Below, one piece after another: positions 1-7,474 of a DNA stretch of 9,026 bases; the first letter of the stretch is position 1; each line of letters starts with the position of its first letter. The DNA is taken from the NCBI GenBank assembly GCA_037445085.1, contig JBBILG010000073.1, forward strand, positions 1-9,026, read 5' to 3'. Source of the stretch: JBBILG01 sp037445085. Its GTDB lineage: Bacteria; Pseudomonadota; Gammaproteobacteria; Burkholderiales; Methylophilaceae. The notes under the pieces are model-generated. The model was not told where the DNA came from. It made no database searches and saw only the letters and a list, made by a program, of their open reading frames with translations. The translations under genes and the position numbers were made by a program.

Positions 1-44
1 CACGGTTATTCATGGCTGGTGAGGATTTTGGTGTTGTAACCGTG
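1..44. repeat. 8-bp inverted repeat, possible edge of a dispersed repeat
   Basis: The sequence cacggtta at 1-8 is the exact reverse complement of taaccgtg at 37-44, with 28 bases between the arms. The right arm runs into ggtctgtcccc. The left arm starts at the first base of the window, so the repeat may extend further left. It could be one end of a REP-like or IS-derived element, or chance. Confidence 0.3.
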
Positions 45-77
45 GTCTGTCCCCTGTTTAGTCCTCTGGCGGCTTGA

Positions 78-95
78 GCATGGACTTGACCATGC
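78..95. repeat. Short hairpin, 6-bp stem and 6-base loop
   Basis: The arms gcatgg (78-83) and ccatgc (90-95) are perfect complements around the loop acttga. No T run follows on either strand, so it does not look like an intrinsic terminator. No function can be assigned. Confidence 0.3.
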
Positions 96-223
96 CGGAG
101 TGGATGAACAGAAATTACACTACCTTGACGGACGCTACCGGGCAACCCCGCCATACCCCTCAAGCTTGCCTGAAATCCTCCACAAAATGGCTAATGGATA
201 ATCTGGGTTTAATGCTTGATGAC

Positions 224-313
224 TGGCGGAGGGGGCGGGATTCGAACCCGCGAAGGGCGTCAACCCTTGCTTGTTTTCGAGACAAGTGCCTTCAACCACT
301 CGGCCACCCCTCC
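224..313 (-). tRNA. tRNA-Ser(CGA)
   Basis: This is a complete class II serine tRNA that reads UCG codons. Read on the minus strand, the 7-bp acceptor stem pairs GGAGGGG (313-307) with CCCCUCC (234-228). G227 is the discriminator base and the CCA end (226-224) is encoded in the gene. The anticodon stem CUUGU/ACAAG closes the loop CUCGAAA, giving anticodon CGA at 279-277. The long variable arm has the stem AAGGG/CCCUU typical of tRNA-Ser. The T arm is GCGGG-UUCGAAU-CCCGC. Length is 90 nt. It is a substrate of the seryl-tRNA synthetase encoded at 1884-3173. It is transcribed away from mltF, so the two genes are divergent. Confidence 0.97.
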
Positions 314-458
314 CATACACAGGAACCGTGAGACCGCCCGGCCGTCTATTCAGCCGGGGGAGTGCCATTCTAGCACTACACCGGGATTCTGCCGAGGGCA
401 CAGCGCGCGTCCGCGGCATTTCTGGACAAGGCAGAGAAACTTGTGGAAACTCGCTCGC
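314..458. other. Intergenic region between tRNA-Ser and mltF
   Basis: This 145-bp space separates two divergent genes. It holds the likely tRNA promoter on the minus strand (367-395) and a GC-rich leader. The mltF promoter must also lie here or overlap it, but I see no convincing -35/-10 pair on the plus strand. AAGG at 428-431 and GGAAA at 445-449 are the candidate ribosome binding sites for the two possible mltF starts. Confidence 0.5.
367..395 (-). promoter_or_regulatory. Likely sigma-70 promoter of tRNA-Ser
   Basis: On the minus strand TAGAAT (372-367) matches the -10 consensus at five of six bases and is preceded by TGC, an extended -10. With a 17-base spacer the -35 would be TCGGCA (395-390), a 4 of 6 match. 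The bases just downstream (GGCACTCCCCC) are GC-rich, as is usual for the discriminator region of stable-RNA promoters under stringent control. Transcription would start near 360, about 47 bases before the mature tRNA. Confidence 0.5.
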
Positions 459-1880
459 ATGCGCATTCCGGTCATCCTGATCATCGGGTTGCTGTTGTCC
501 AGTTGCCAGCCGCAACCGGAGCCGCTGCTGCCCACGCGGCTGAGCAAGGAGCTGGTCGTGGTCATGCCCAACGGCCCGATGACCTATTACGTCGACAGCC
601 AGGGCGAATTCGCCGGGCCGGAATATGATCTGGCCAAAATGTTCACCGAACACTTGAGCCGACAACTGGGCGAGGAGGTGCGCCTGCGCATCGTCCAGGC
701 CAACAACATCGCCCACGTGATCCCCAAGCTGCTGCGCGGCAAGGCACATCTGGCGGCCTCCAACCTCAGTATCACGCAACAGCGCCAGCATCTGGTGCGC
801 TTCGGCCCGTCTTACCAGGACATCCAGCAGCAGGTGGTGTACAACCGCGATCTCGGCCCCGCGCCAAAATCGCTTTCCGACCTCGTGGGCAAGCGGCTGG
901 CGGTCCCGGCGGGGACCAGCTTTGCCGAACGTCTGGCGCGAGAGGCCCACAAGCATCCGGAGCTGGGTTGGGAAGAGCCGAGGAAGAGCAGCGAGGTTCT
1001 GCTGGAGGACGTGGTCAGCGGCGTGCTGGATTACACCATCGCCGACTCCAACCTGGTCGCGCTGGAGCGTGGCCATTTCCCCAATCTAGCGGTGGCTTTC
1101 GACTTCGGTGCGGGTGAGCAACTGGCCTGGGCCTTCCCCAAGGGCGGCGACGAATGGCTGTACCGCCAGGCGGTGGATTTCTTCCAGCAGATCCAGCGCG
1201 ACGGCCGCCTGCGCATCGTGCTGGACCGCTATTTCGGCAACGTCCACCGGCTCAAGCCCATCGACACCAGCACCTTTCTGGTGAGGATGCGCACCGTGCT
1301 GCCCAAGTACGAGACGCCCTTCCGGCAGGCGCAGGTGCTGACCGGCATCGACTGGCGCCTGCTGGCTGCCGTCGGTTATCAGGAATCGCACTGGGATCCC
1401 TACGCCACCTCGCCCACCAAGGTGCGTGGCCTGATGATGCTGACCGAGGCGACCGCCGATCGCATGGGCGTCACCGACCGTCTCGATCCGCAGCAGAGCA
1501 TCATCGCCGGAGCCAGATACCTGGCCCTGCTCAAGGACTCACTGCCCGCGCGCATCCCCGAGCCGGACCGCACCTGGCTTGCGCTCGCGGCCTACAACAT
1601 CGGTATCGCCCATCTGGAGGATGCGCGCGTGCTGACGCAACGCATGAAGCTGAACCCGGATGCCTGGGCGGACGTCAAGAAGACCCTGCCGCTGCTGAGC
1701 AAGGAAGAATACCATTCGACCCTGAGATACGGCTTCGCTCGCGGCGGGGCGCCGGTGGTCTTCGTGGAGTCCGTGCGCAGCTACTACGGCATGCTGCAAA
1801 AGCATGCGCCTAGACACGCGCCCGAATTCGACGGCTTCAACCTGGCGCGGCTGCGCGAGATGATGCGGCAAACCCTCTAG
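459..1880 (+). CDS. mltF: Membrane-bound lytic murein transglycosylase F, predicted lipoprotein
   Basis: MltF cleaves the glycan strands of peptidoglycan, leaving 1,6-anhydro-muropeptides, in wall turnover. The protein is 473 residues. Residues 1-16 form a short lipoprotein signal, with a hydrophobic core ending in LSSC. Cys16 would be lipidated, and Gln17 rather than Asp suggests outer-membrane sorting. Residues about 27-270 form a periplasmic solute-binding (SBP_bac_3-like) domain, and about 280-430 the SLT catalytic domain. The catalytic glutamate is Glu309 in YQESHW. It is followed by the family motif VRGLMMLT and by AAYNIG (Tyr379, Asn380). The ATG at 459 has only weak GGAAA upstream. 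A TTG at 441, with AAGG nine bases before it, would add six residues. The reading frame stays open upstream to 216, but that part runs through the tRNA antisense and is not coding. The gene ends 3 bp from the serS stop. Confidence 0.93.
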   Translation: MRIPVILIIGLLLSSCQPQPEPLLPTRLSKELVVVMPNGPMTYYVDSQGEFAGPEYDLAKMFTEHLSRQLGEEVRLRIVQANNIAHVIPKLLRGKAHLAASNLSITQQRQHLVRFGPSYQDIQQQVVYNRDLGPAPKSLSDLVGKRLAVPAGTSFAERLAREAHKHPELGWEEPRKSSEVLLEDVVSGVLDYTIADSNLVALERGHFPNLAVAFDFGAGEQLAWAFPKGGDEWLYRQAVDFFQQIQRDGRLRIVLDRYFGNVHRLKPIDTSTFLVRMRTVLPKYETPFRQAQVLTGIDWRLLAAVGYQESHWDPYATSPTKVRGLMMLTEATADRMGVTDRLDPQQSIIAGARYLALLKDSLPARIPEPDRTWLALAAYNIGIAHLEDARVLTQRMKLNPDAWADVKKTLPLLSKEEYHSTLRYGFARGGAPVVFVESVRSYYGMLQKHAPRHAPEFDGFNLARLREMMRQTL

Positions 1881-1883
1881 AAC

Positions 1884-3173
1884 CTATTTCCGCAGGACTT
1901 CCACCCCGCCCATGTAAGGACGCAATACTTCAGGAACCAGCACGCCACCATCCGCCTGCTGATAGTTTTCCAGGATGGCGACCAGCGTGCGCCCCACCGC
2001 CAGGCCGGAACCGTTGAGCGTGTGCAGCAGTTCCGGCTTGCCCTGGGCATTGCGAAAGCGGGCCTGCATGCGGCGCGCCTGGAAGGCCTCGCAGTTGGAA
2101 ACGGAGGAAATCTCGCGGTAGGCGTTCTGCGCCGGCAGCCACACTTCAAGGTCGTAGGTCTTGGCGGCACCGAAGCCCATGTCGCCGGTGCACAGTGCCA
2201 TCACGCGGTAGGGCAGTTCCAGCTTCCGCAGGATGGCCTCGGCGTGGCCGACCATTTCTTCCAGCGCGTCGTCGCTTGTCTCCGGATGCACGATCTGCAC
2301 CATCTCCACCTTGTCGAACTGGTGCTGGCGGATCATGCCGCGCGTATCGCGGCCATAGGAGCCGGCCTCGGAGCGGAAGCACGGCGTATGGCCGGTGAGC
2401 TTGATGGGCAGCGCCTCCAGCGGGACGATCTGGTCGCGCACGGTGTTGGTCAGCGTGACTTCCGAAGTGGGGATCAGGTAGAGCGCCTCGCCTTCGCCTT
2501 CCTGGCCGCCCTTCCTGGCGGCGAACAGGTCGGCCTCGAACTTGGGCAGTTGTCCGGTGCCAAACAGGGTCTCGGCATTGACGATGTAGGGGGTGTAACA
2601 CTCGGTGTAGCCGTGTTCATGGGTCTGCACATCCAGCATGAACTGCGCGATGGCACGGTGCAGGCGCGCCACCGGCCCCTGCATGAAGGTGAAGCGCGCG
2701 CCGGCCAGCTTGGCGCCGGTGTCGAAATCCAGACCCAGCGGGGCGCCGACATCGACGTGATCCTTGATTTCGAAATCGAAGGCGCGCGGCGTGCCGCCCC
2801 GACGCACTTCGACGTTATCTTCTGCCGAATCGCCCACCGGCACGCTCTGGTGCGGCAGGCTGGGCACGCCGGCGAGGAAGCCGTGCATCTGTGACTGCAC
2901 CACGGCGAGCCGCTCCTCGGCCGCCTTCAGTTCGTCCCCCAGTGTCGCCACCTCGGCCAGGATGGCGGAAGTGTCTTCGCCTCTGGACTTGGCGATGCCG
3001 ATCCGCCTGGAAGCGGCGTTGCGCTTCGCCTGCAGCTCCTGCGTGCGGGTCTGCACCTCCTTGCGCTGCGCCTCCAGGGCGGCGAAGGCGGCGGTGTCCA
3101 GGGCGTGGCCGCGCGTGGCGAGGCGGGCGGCGACGGCCGCGAGGTCGGTTCTGAGCAACTGGATGTCGAGCAA
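1884..3173 (-). CDS. serS: Seryl-tRNA synthetase (serine--tRNA ligase)
   Basis: SerS is a cytoplasmic class II aminoacyl-tRNA synthetase that attaches serine to tRNA-Ser and also serylates tRNA-Sec where present. Length is 429 residues, against 430 in E. coli. An N-terminal antiparallel coiled coil (about 26-100), which grips the long variable arm of tRNA-Ser, precedes the catalytic core. Visible motifs are the serine-binding TSE loop (236-238), motif 2 (FRSEAGSYGRDTRG from 266, with Arg267 and Glu269 for ATP) and motif 3 (GSGLAVGRTLVAILEN, with Arg395). The start is TTG at 3173-3171, giving (M)LDIQLLRTDL as in the family. GGAG at 3183-3180, six bases before it, supports this. No in-frame ATG fits: the upstream one lies inside rarA and the first downstream Met is near residue 96. 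It is last in the ftsK-lolA-rarA-serS cluster, 13 bp after rarA. Confidence 0.97.
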   Translation of the reverse strand: MLDIQLLRTDLAAVAARLATRGHALDTAAFAALEAQRKEVQTRTQELQAKRNAASRRIGIAKSRGEDTSAILAEVATLGDELKAAEERLAVVQSQMHGFLAGVPSLPHQSVPVGDSAEDNVEVRRGGTPRAFDFEIKDHVDVGAPLGLDFDTGAKLAGARFTFMQGPVARLHRAIAQFMLDVQTHEHGYTECYTPYIVNAETLFGTGQLPKFEADLFAARKGGQEGEGEALYLIPTSEVTLTNTVRDQIVPLEALPIKLTGHTPCFRSEAGSYGRDTRGMIRQHQFDKVEMVQIVHPETSDDALEEMVGHAEAILRKLELPYRVMALCTGDMGFGAAKTYDLEVWLPAQNAYREISSVSNCEAFQARRMQARFRNAQGKPELLHTLNGSGLAVGRTLVAILENYQQADGGVLVPEVLRPYMGGVEVLRK

Positions 3174-3186
3174 TTGAGACTCCGGG

Positions 3187-4494
3187 TTATTTTTCCTCTT
3201 TGCGGTCGAGTTCGCGCAGGTGGGCGAGTTTTTCCGCGATCTTGCCTTCCAGGCCGCGCGGCGTCGGCCGATAGAATTCCAGCAGCGCCATGCCGTCGGG
3301 GAAATACTGTTCGCCGGCGGCATAGGCTTCCGGCTCGTCGTGCGCGTAGCGGTATCCCTTGCCGTAATCGAGATCCTTCATCAGCCTGGTCGGCGCATTC
3401 CTGAGGTGCAGCGGTACCGGGCGTGATTGGTCCTGCGCGACGAAGGTTTTCATTTGATTATAGGCCATGTAGGCGGCATTGCTCTTGGGCGCGACGGCGA
3501 GATACAGCACGGCATTGGCGAGCGCCAGTTCGCCCTCCGGCGAGCCGAGACGCTCGTAGATTGCACAGGCCTCCACGGCAAGCGTCTGGGCGCGCGGGTC
3601 GGCGAGCCCAATGTCCTCGATGGCCATGCGCACGATGCGCCGGCCGAGATAGAGCGGATCGGCGCCGCCGTCCAGCATGCGCATGAACCAGTACAGCGCG
3701 GCGTCCGGACTGGAGCCGCGCACCGACTTGTGCAGCGCGGAAATCTGGTCGTAGAAGGCCTCGCCACCCTTGTCGAAGCGGCGCAATTTGCTGGCCATGG
3801 CGGATTCGAGGAAGGCCGCGTCGATGTCGTTGACGCCCGCGGCATGCGCGGCATTGAACAGCCCTTCCAGGAAATTGAGCAGCCGCCGCGCGTCGCCGTC
3901 GGCATAGGCCACCACCTGCTCGCGCACCTCGGGCAGGACGGCCAGCCCCCCGGACGCCGTCTCCAGCGCGCGGTCGAACAGCACGCCCAACTCGGCCTCG
4001 CTGAGCGGGTTGAGCACGAACACCTGGGCGCGGGAGAGCAGCGCGCTGTTCACCTCGAACGACGGATTTTCCGTGGTGGCGCCGATGAAAGTGAGCAGGC
4101 CACTCTCGACGAAGGGCAGAAAGGCATCCTGCTGCGACTTGTTGAAGCGGTGCACTTCATCGACGAACAGGATGGTGCGCCGTCCGTGCTGCTGCAGGTG
4201 GAGCTCGGCGCGCTCCACCGCCTCGCGGATGTCCTTGACGCCTGACAGTACGGCAGAGAGCGGGATGAACTCGGCGTCAGCAGTTTTCGCGATGAGACGC
4301 GCCAGCGTGGTCTTGCCGACGCCGGGCGGCCCCCACAGGATCATGGATGGCAGCCGGCCGGATTCGAAGGCGAGGCGCAGCGGCTTGCCCGGGCCGAGCA
4401 GATGGCTCTGGCCGACCACGTCGTCCAGGCTCCGCGGCCGCAGGCGCTCCGCCAGCGGCGCGTGCGGTTCGGCATGGCCGAAAAGATCAGTCAT
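3187..4494 (-). CDS. rarA: Replication-associated recombination protein RarA (MgsA), AAA+ ATPase
   Basis: RarA is a cytoplasmic AAA+ ATPase of the clamp-loader superfamily, related to eukaryotic WRNIP1/Mgs1. It acts at stalled replication forks and DNA ends together with SSB and RecA. The protein is 435 residues. Walker A is GPPGVGKTT (55-63, Lys61). Walker B is ILFVDEVHRF (108-117, Asp112 and Glu113). Sensor 1 lies in GATTENPSF (138-146), and SRAQVF carries the likely arginine finger Arg155. The rest (about 170-430) is the lid and the C-terminal tetramerisation region typical of the family. The start ATG at 4494 matches the family N terminus (MTDLFGHAEP, APLAERLRP). Its ribosome site is weak (AGG about ten bases upstream). 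The 53-bp gap after lolA is GC-rich and has a small 5-bp hairpin but no T run, so read-through from lolA is likely. Confidence 0.96.
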   Translation of the reverse strand: MTDLFGHAEPHAPLAERLRPRSLDDVVGQSHLLGPGKPLRLAFESGRLPSMILWGPPGVGKTTLARLIAKTADAEFIPLSAVLSGVKDIREAVERAELHLQQHGRRTILFVDEVHRFNKSQQDAFLPFVESGLLTFIGATTENPSFEVNSALLSRAQVFVLNPLSEAELGVLFDRALETASGGLAVLPEVREQVVAYADGDARRLLNFLEGLFNAAHAAGVNDIDAAFLESAMASKLRRFDKGGEAFYDQISALHKSVRGSSPDAALYWFMRMLDGGADPLYLGRRIVRMAIEDIGLADPRAQTLAVEACAIYERLGSPEGELALANAVLYLAVAPKSNAAYMAYNQMKTFVAQDQSRPVPLHLRNAPTRLMKDLDYGKGYRYAHDEPEAYAAGEQYFPDGMALLEFYRPTPRGLEGKIAEKLAHLRELDRKEEK

Positions 4495-4547
4495 GGCAGC
4501 CGCACCTGGCGGGAATCCGCATGCGCGGCATCGGCCGCCCGCACGGC

Positions 4548-5174
4548 CTATTCGCGCAGCACATCGACGCCGGCCGGCGGGGTGAACCTGAAGCTGGAGG
4601 GTGCCAGCCGGGGATTGCGCTCGACCGCGGAGAATGTGATGTCGGTAACCTGGCCGAAGCTGTCGTGCATGCGCATGGCAGCCAGGGTGTCGCCGTCGAA
4701 GCCGAGCAGCACCTTGTCGAAGCCGCTTTCCTTGTCATGCGGTATCGCCTGCACCCATTCCAGCCCGGCGGCCTTGCCGGCGTCGCCAAGACTGAAGGCG
4801 CGGTCGATGTCCCGGCTGCCCGCCAGCAAGGCCGCCGGGCTGGAGCCCAGCACGCGGTCCAGCGCGCGCACCGTCACCTGCTGTAACTCGGGGTCGTACA
4901 GCCAGACGTTGCGGCCGTCGCCGACGATGATCTGCACGTAGGGGGCGTGGTAATCCCAGCGGAACTTGCCCGGACGCTGCAATTGCATGGTGCCGGTGAC
5001 TTCCTGGATCTTGCGGCCCTGGCTGTCGTGCACCACCTGCCGGAACTCGGCGCGCATGGCGGTGGTGGCGTCGAAGAAAGTGCGCAGGCGCTGCACCGCA
5101 TCGGCCTGCGCGGAAGCGGGCAGCAGGACGAGCAGCAGCAGCATGCAGCCGAATGATTTTGATGGAATTCGCAT
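4548..5174 (-). CDS. lolA: Outer-membrane lipoprotein carrier protein LolA
   Basis: LolA is the periplasmic chaperone that takes lipoproteins released by LolCDE at the inner membrane and hands them to LolB at the outer membrane. The precursor is 208 residues. Residues 1-24 are a Sec signal peptide with a Leu/Val-rich core (11-18) and an AQA cleavage site before Asp25. The mature protein begins DAVQRLRTFF and shows the family pattern of an amphipathic N-terminal helix, then a half beta-barrel rich in alternating hydrophobic strands (for example GKFRWDYHAPY and VWLYDPELQQVTV). The start ATG at 5174 lies 8 bp after the ftsK stop. AGG seven bases before it is inside that gap, so translation is probably coupled. 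The frame stays open far upstream, but only as a shadow of ftsK. The predicted lipoprotein MltF would be a client of this pathway. Confidence 0.95.
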   Translation of the reverse strand: MRIPSKSFGCMLLLLVLLPASAQADAVQRLRTFFDATTAMRAEFRQVVHDSQGRKIQEVTGTMQLQRPGKFRWDYHAPYVQIIVGDGRNVWLYDPELQQVTVRALDRVLGSSPAALLAGSRDIDRAFSLGDAGKAAGLEWVQAIPHDKESGFDKVLLGFDGDTLAAMRMHDSFGQVTDITFSAVERNPRLAPSSFRFTPPAGVDVLRE

Positions 5175-5182
5175 GAACACGC

Positions 5183-7474
5183 CTATTCTCCCGAAGGGAC
5201 CAGCACTTCGCGGTTGCCGTTGGACTGCATGGGCGAGACCAGGCCGGCGCGCTCCATTTCCTCGATCAGGCGCGCGGCGCGGTTGTAGCCGATGCGCAGA
5301 TGGCGCTGCACCGCGGAAATGGAAGCACGGCGCGACTTGAGCACGATGGCCACGGCCTGGTCGTAGAGCGGATCGGCCTCGCCGCCCTCCCCGCCCGGGA
5401 TTTCGCCCTCGTCCCCCTGCTCCGCCTCGCCGGTGAGAATGCCCTCGACGTAATTGGGCTCGCCCAGCGATTTGAGATATTCCACCACGCGGTGCACCTC
5501 GGCATCGGACACGAAGGCGCCATGCACGCGCTGCGGATAGGCGGTGCCGGGCGGCTGGTAGAGCATGTCGCCCTGGCCGAGCAGGGCCTCGGCGCCCATG
5601 TGGTCGAGGATGGTGCGTGAATCGATCTTGCTGGACACCTGGAACGCTACGCGCGTGGGAATGTTGGCCTTGATCAGGCCGGTGATCACGTCCACGCTGG
5701 GGCGCTGGGTGGCCAGCACCAGGTGGATGCCGGCCGCGCGCGCCTTCTGCGCCAGGCGGGCGATGAGCTCCTCCACCTTCTTGCCCACCACCATCATGAG
5801 GTCGGCCAGCTCGTCGATGACCACCACGATGAGCGGCATGTGTTCCAGCGGCTCCGGCTCGTCCGGCGTCAGGCTGAACGGGTTGGCGAGCTTCTCGCCG
5901 GCCTTTTCCGCCTCCGCCACCTTGTGGTGGTAGCCGGCCAGGTTGCGCACGCCAAGATGCGACATGAGACGGTAGCGGCGCTCCATCTCGGCCACGCACC
6001 AGTTGAGCGCGCTGGCCGCCTGGCGCATGTCGGTCACCACCGGCGCCAGGAGATGCGGAATGCCCTCGTACACGGACAGTTCCAGCATCTTGGGATCGAC
6101 CAGGATCAGCCGCACCTGGCTGGCATCGGCCTTGTACACCAGGCTGAGGATCATGGCGTTGATCGCCACCGACTTGCCGGAGCCGGTGGTGCCCGCCACC
6201 AGCACGTGCGGCATCCTGGCGAGATCCGCCACCACCGGCTTGCCGGAGATGTCCTTGCCCATGGCAATGGCAAGCGGCGAATGCAGGTCGGCATACACCT
6301 GCGAGCCGAGAATCTCCGACAGGTGCACGGTCTGCCGCTTCGGGTTGGGGATCTCCAGCCCCATGCAACTCTTGTCGGGGATGGTTTCCACCACGCGCAC
6401 GCTCACCACGGAGAGCGCCCGCGCCAGATCCCTGGCAAGGTTGGCGATCTGGCTGCCCTTGACGCCGGCGGCGGGCTCGAACTCGTAGCGGGTGATCACC
6501 GGCCCCGGCAAGGCGGAGACCACCTTGACTTCGATGCTGAAATCCATCAGCTTGCGCTCGATGAGGCGCGAGGTGAATTCCAGCGTCTCCGCACTCAGCA
6601 CCTCCACTTCGCCCCTGGGCGCATCGAGCAGATGCAGCGGTGGCAGCGGCGTATCCGGCAGGGTCTCGAACAGCGGCGCCTGGCGCTCCTTCTCGATGCG
6701 GTCGCTCTTCGGCACTTCCAGCACCGGGGTTTCGATCTGCACCGGCGGCCGATCCTCGGTGCGCTTGCGTTCGCTGGCCACGTACCGCTCGCGCTTCCGT
6801 TCCGCCACGAGGCCCGCCCTGCGGTCCTGCCAGTCCTGCCAGCGCTCGCGCAGGAAAATACAGGCGTTTTCCAGCCCTGCCCCGATTTTCTCGGTGAACA
6901 TGAGCCACGACCAGCCGGTGCACAGACTGAACCCGGTGGCAAACAGCAGCAGCAGCGCCATGGTGGCGCCGGCATGGCCGAACATCTGCCGCAGGCCGTC
7001 GCCCGTCAGCGCCCCCAGCATGCCGCCCGGCGCCAGCGGCAGTTCGGCCCGCAGGGAGGCAAGATGCATGGCCTCCAGGGCACTGGAAGCCAAGAGCAGC
7101 ATGCCAAAGCCGATGGCATTGAACAGCAGCGGCGGCCGTTCGCCGGAGTCTGTGCGCTCCAGCCGGCGATACACCAGCCACATGGCATAGAACGCCATCG
7201 CCGCCCACCACCAGGCGGACACGCCGAACAAGTACAGCAGGATGTCCGCCAGCCAGGCACCGAAGGCGCCGCCGGCGTTGTGGATGGGCGCATCGTCGCC
7301 GGCACTGTGCGACCAGCCCGGATCATCGCGGTGGAAGGTGAAAAGAATGGTGGCAAGATAGCTGCCGATGACCACCAGCAGCAGCCACCAGGCCTCGCGG
7401 ATCAGCCCGGAGAACTTTTCCGGCAGCGGCGCGCGACGCGGAGTCGCGGTGGGCGGGATCTTTTTGAACAGCAT
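5183..7474 (-). CDS. ftsK: DNA translocase FtsK
   Basis: FtsK is an inner-membrane division protein. Its hexameric motor pumps chromosomal DNA at the septum and activates XerCD recombination at dif. With the start at 7474 it is 763 residues, the short form without the long linker of E. coli FtsK. Four membrane segments lie near 28-46, 73-101, 116-136 and 169-192. A short charged linker (about 194-290) follows, then the alpha-beta motor with Walker A GTTGSGKS (428-435) and Walker B LIVVVIDE (Asp554, Glu555). A Gly/Glu-rich linker (about 681-700) precedes the winged-helix gamma domain (about 701-760; SISAVQRHLRIGYNRAARL) that reads KOPS sites. The start MLFKKIPPTATP was chosen because upstream codons overlap the divergent promoter and oxyR. 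No Shine-Dalgarno is visible before it. It is first in the cluster with lolA, rarA and serS. Confidence 0.95.
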   Translation of the reverse strand: MLFKKIPPTATPRRAPLPEKFSGLIREAWWLLLVVIGSYLATILFTFHRDDPGWSHSAGDDAPIHNAGGAFGAWLADILLYLFGVSAWWWAAMAFYAMWLVYRRLERTDSGERPPLLFNAIGFGMLLLASSALEAMHLASLRAELPLAPGGMLGALTGDGLRQMFGHAGATMALLLLFATGFSLCTGWSWLMFTEKIGAGLENACIFLRERWQDWQDRRAGLVAERKRERYVASERKRTEDRPPVQIETPVLEVPKSDRIEKERQAPLFETLPDTPLPPLHLLDAPRGEVEVLSAETLEFTSRLIERKLMDFSIEVKVVSALPGPVITRYEFEPAAGVKGSQIANLARDLARALSVVSVRVVETIPDKSCMGLEIPNPKRQTVHLSEILGSQVYADLHSPLAIAMGKDISGKPVVADLARMPHVLVAGTTGSGKSVAINAMILSLVYKADASQVRLILVDPKMLELSVYEGIPHLLAPVVTDMRQAASALNWCVAEMERRYRLMSHLGVRNLAGYHHKVAEAEKAGEKLANPFSLTPDEPEPLEHMPLIVVVIDELADLMMVVGKKVEELIARLAQKARAAGIHLVLATQRPSVDVITGLIKANIPTRVAFQVSSKIDSRTILDHMGAEALLGQGDMLYQPPGTAYPQRVHGAFVSDAEVHRVVEYLKSLGEPNYVEGILTGEAEQGDEGEIPGGEGGEADPLYDQAVAIVLKSRRASISAVQRHLRIGYNRAARLIEEMERAGLVSPMQSNGNREVLVPSGE

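Larger units (their letters stand above)
1..223. other. Gene-free stretch downstream of tRNA-Ser
   Basis: I see no credible coding sequence here. The stretch is less GC-rich than the rest of the window. It holds an 8-bp inverted repeat (1-8 with 37-44), a 6-bp hairpin (78-95), and the motif accgtggtctgtcccc at 39-54. That motif resembles sequence I associate with dispersed repeats or transposase-linked elements in betaproteobacteria; this is recollection, not a search. No transposase fragment can be read. The tRNA-Ser is transcribed leftward into this region, so its 3' trailer and terminator should lie here, but no stem followed by a T run is visible on the minus strand. Confidence 0.5.

Noticed and set aside
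66..72. ctggcgg as a duplicate of the tRNA-Ser 3' end (ctggcgg at 223-229), suggesting an att site
   Set aside because: The match is only seven bases and stops at once. Real tRNA att duplications are usually much longer.
216..458. An 81-residue N-terminal extension of mltF in the same open frame
   Set aside because: It translates the antisense of the tRNA-Ser gene and its promoter region, has no family similarity, and would bury the lipoprotein signal.
135..1076. A 313-codon open frame on the minus strand
   Set aside because: It runs through the tRNA and antisense to the mltF solute-binding domain. Its composition is that of a GC-rich shadow frame with no recognisable domain.
2022..2894. 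A 290-codon plus-strand frame opposite serS
   Set aside because: It is a shadow of serS with no recognisable domain.
4495..4547. A terminator between lolA and rarA
   Set aside because: There is a 5-bp stem with a 4-base loop, but it is short, GC-driven and has no T run after it.
5385..5392. A KOPS-type site (GGGGAGGG on the minus strand) inside ftsK
   Set aside because: GGGNAGGG is expected a few times by chance in 9 kb of such GC-rich DNA, so one copy says nothing about orientation or function.
5175..7211. A long open frame upstream of lolA giving an apparent 887-residue protein
   Set aside because: The added part is ftsK read in another frame. The LolA signal peptide and start at 5174 are clear.
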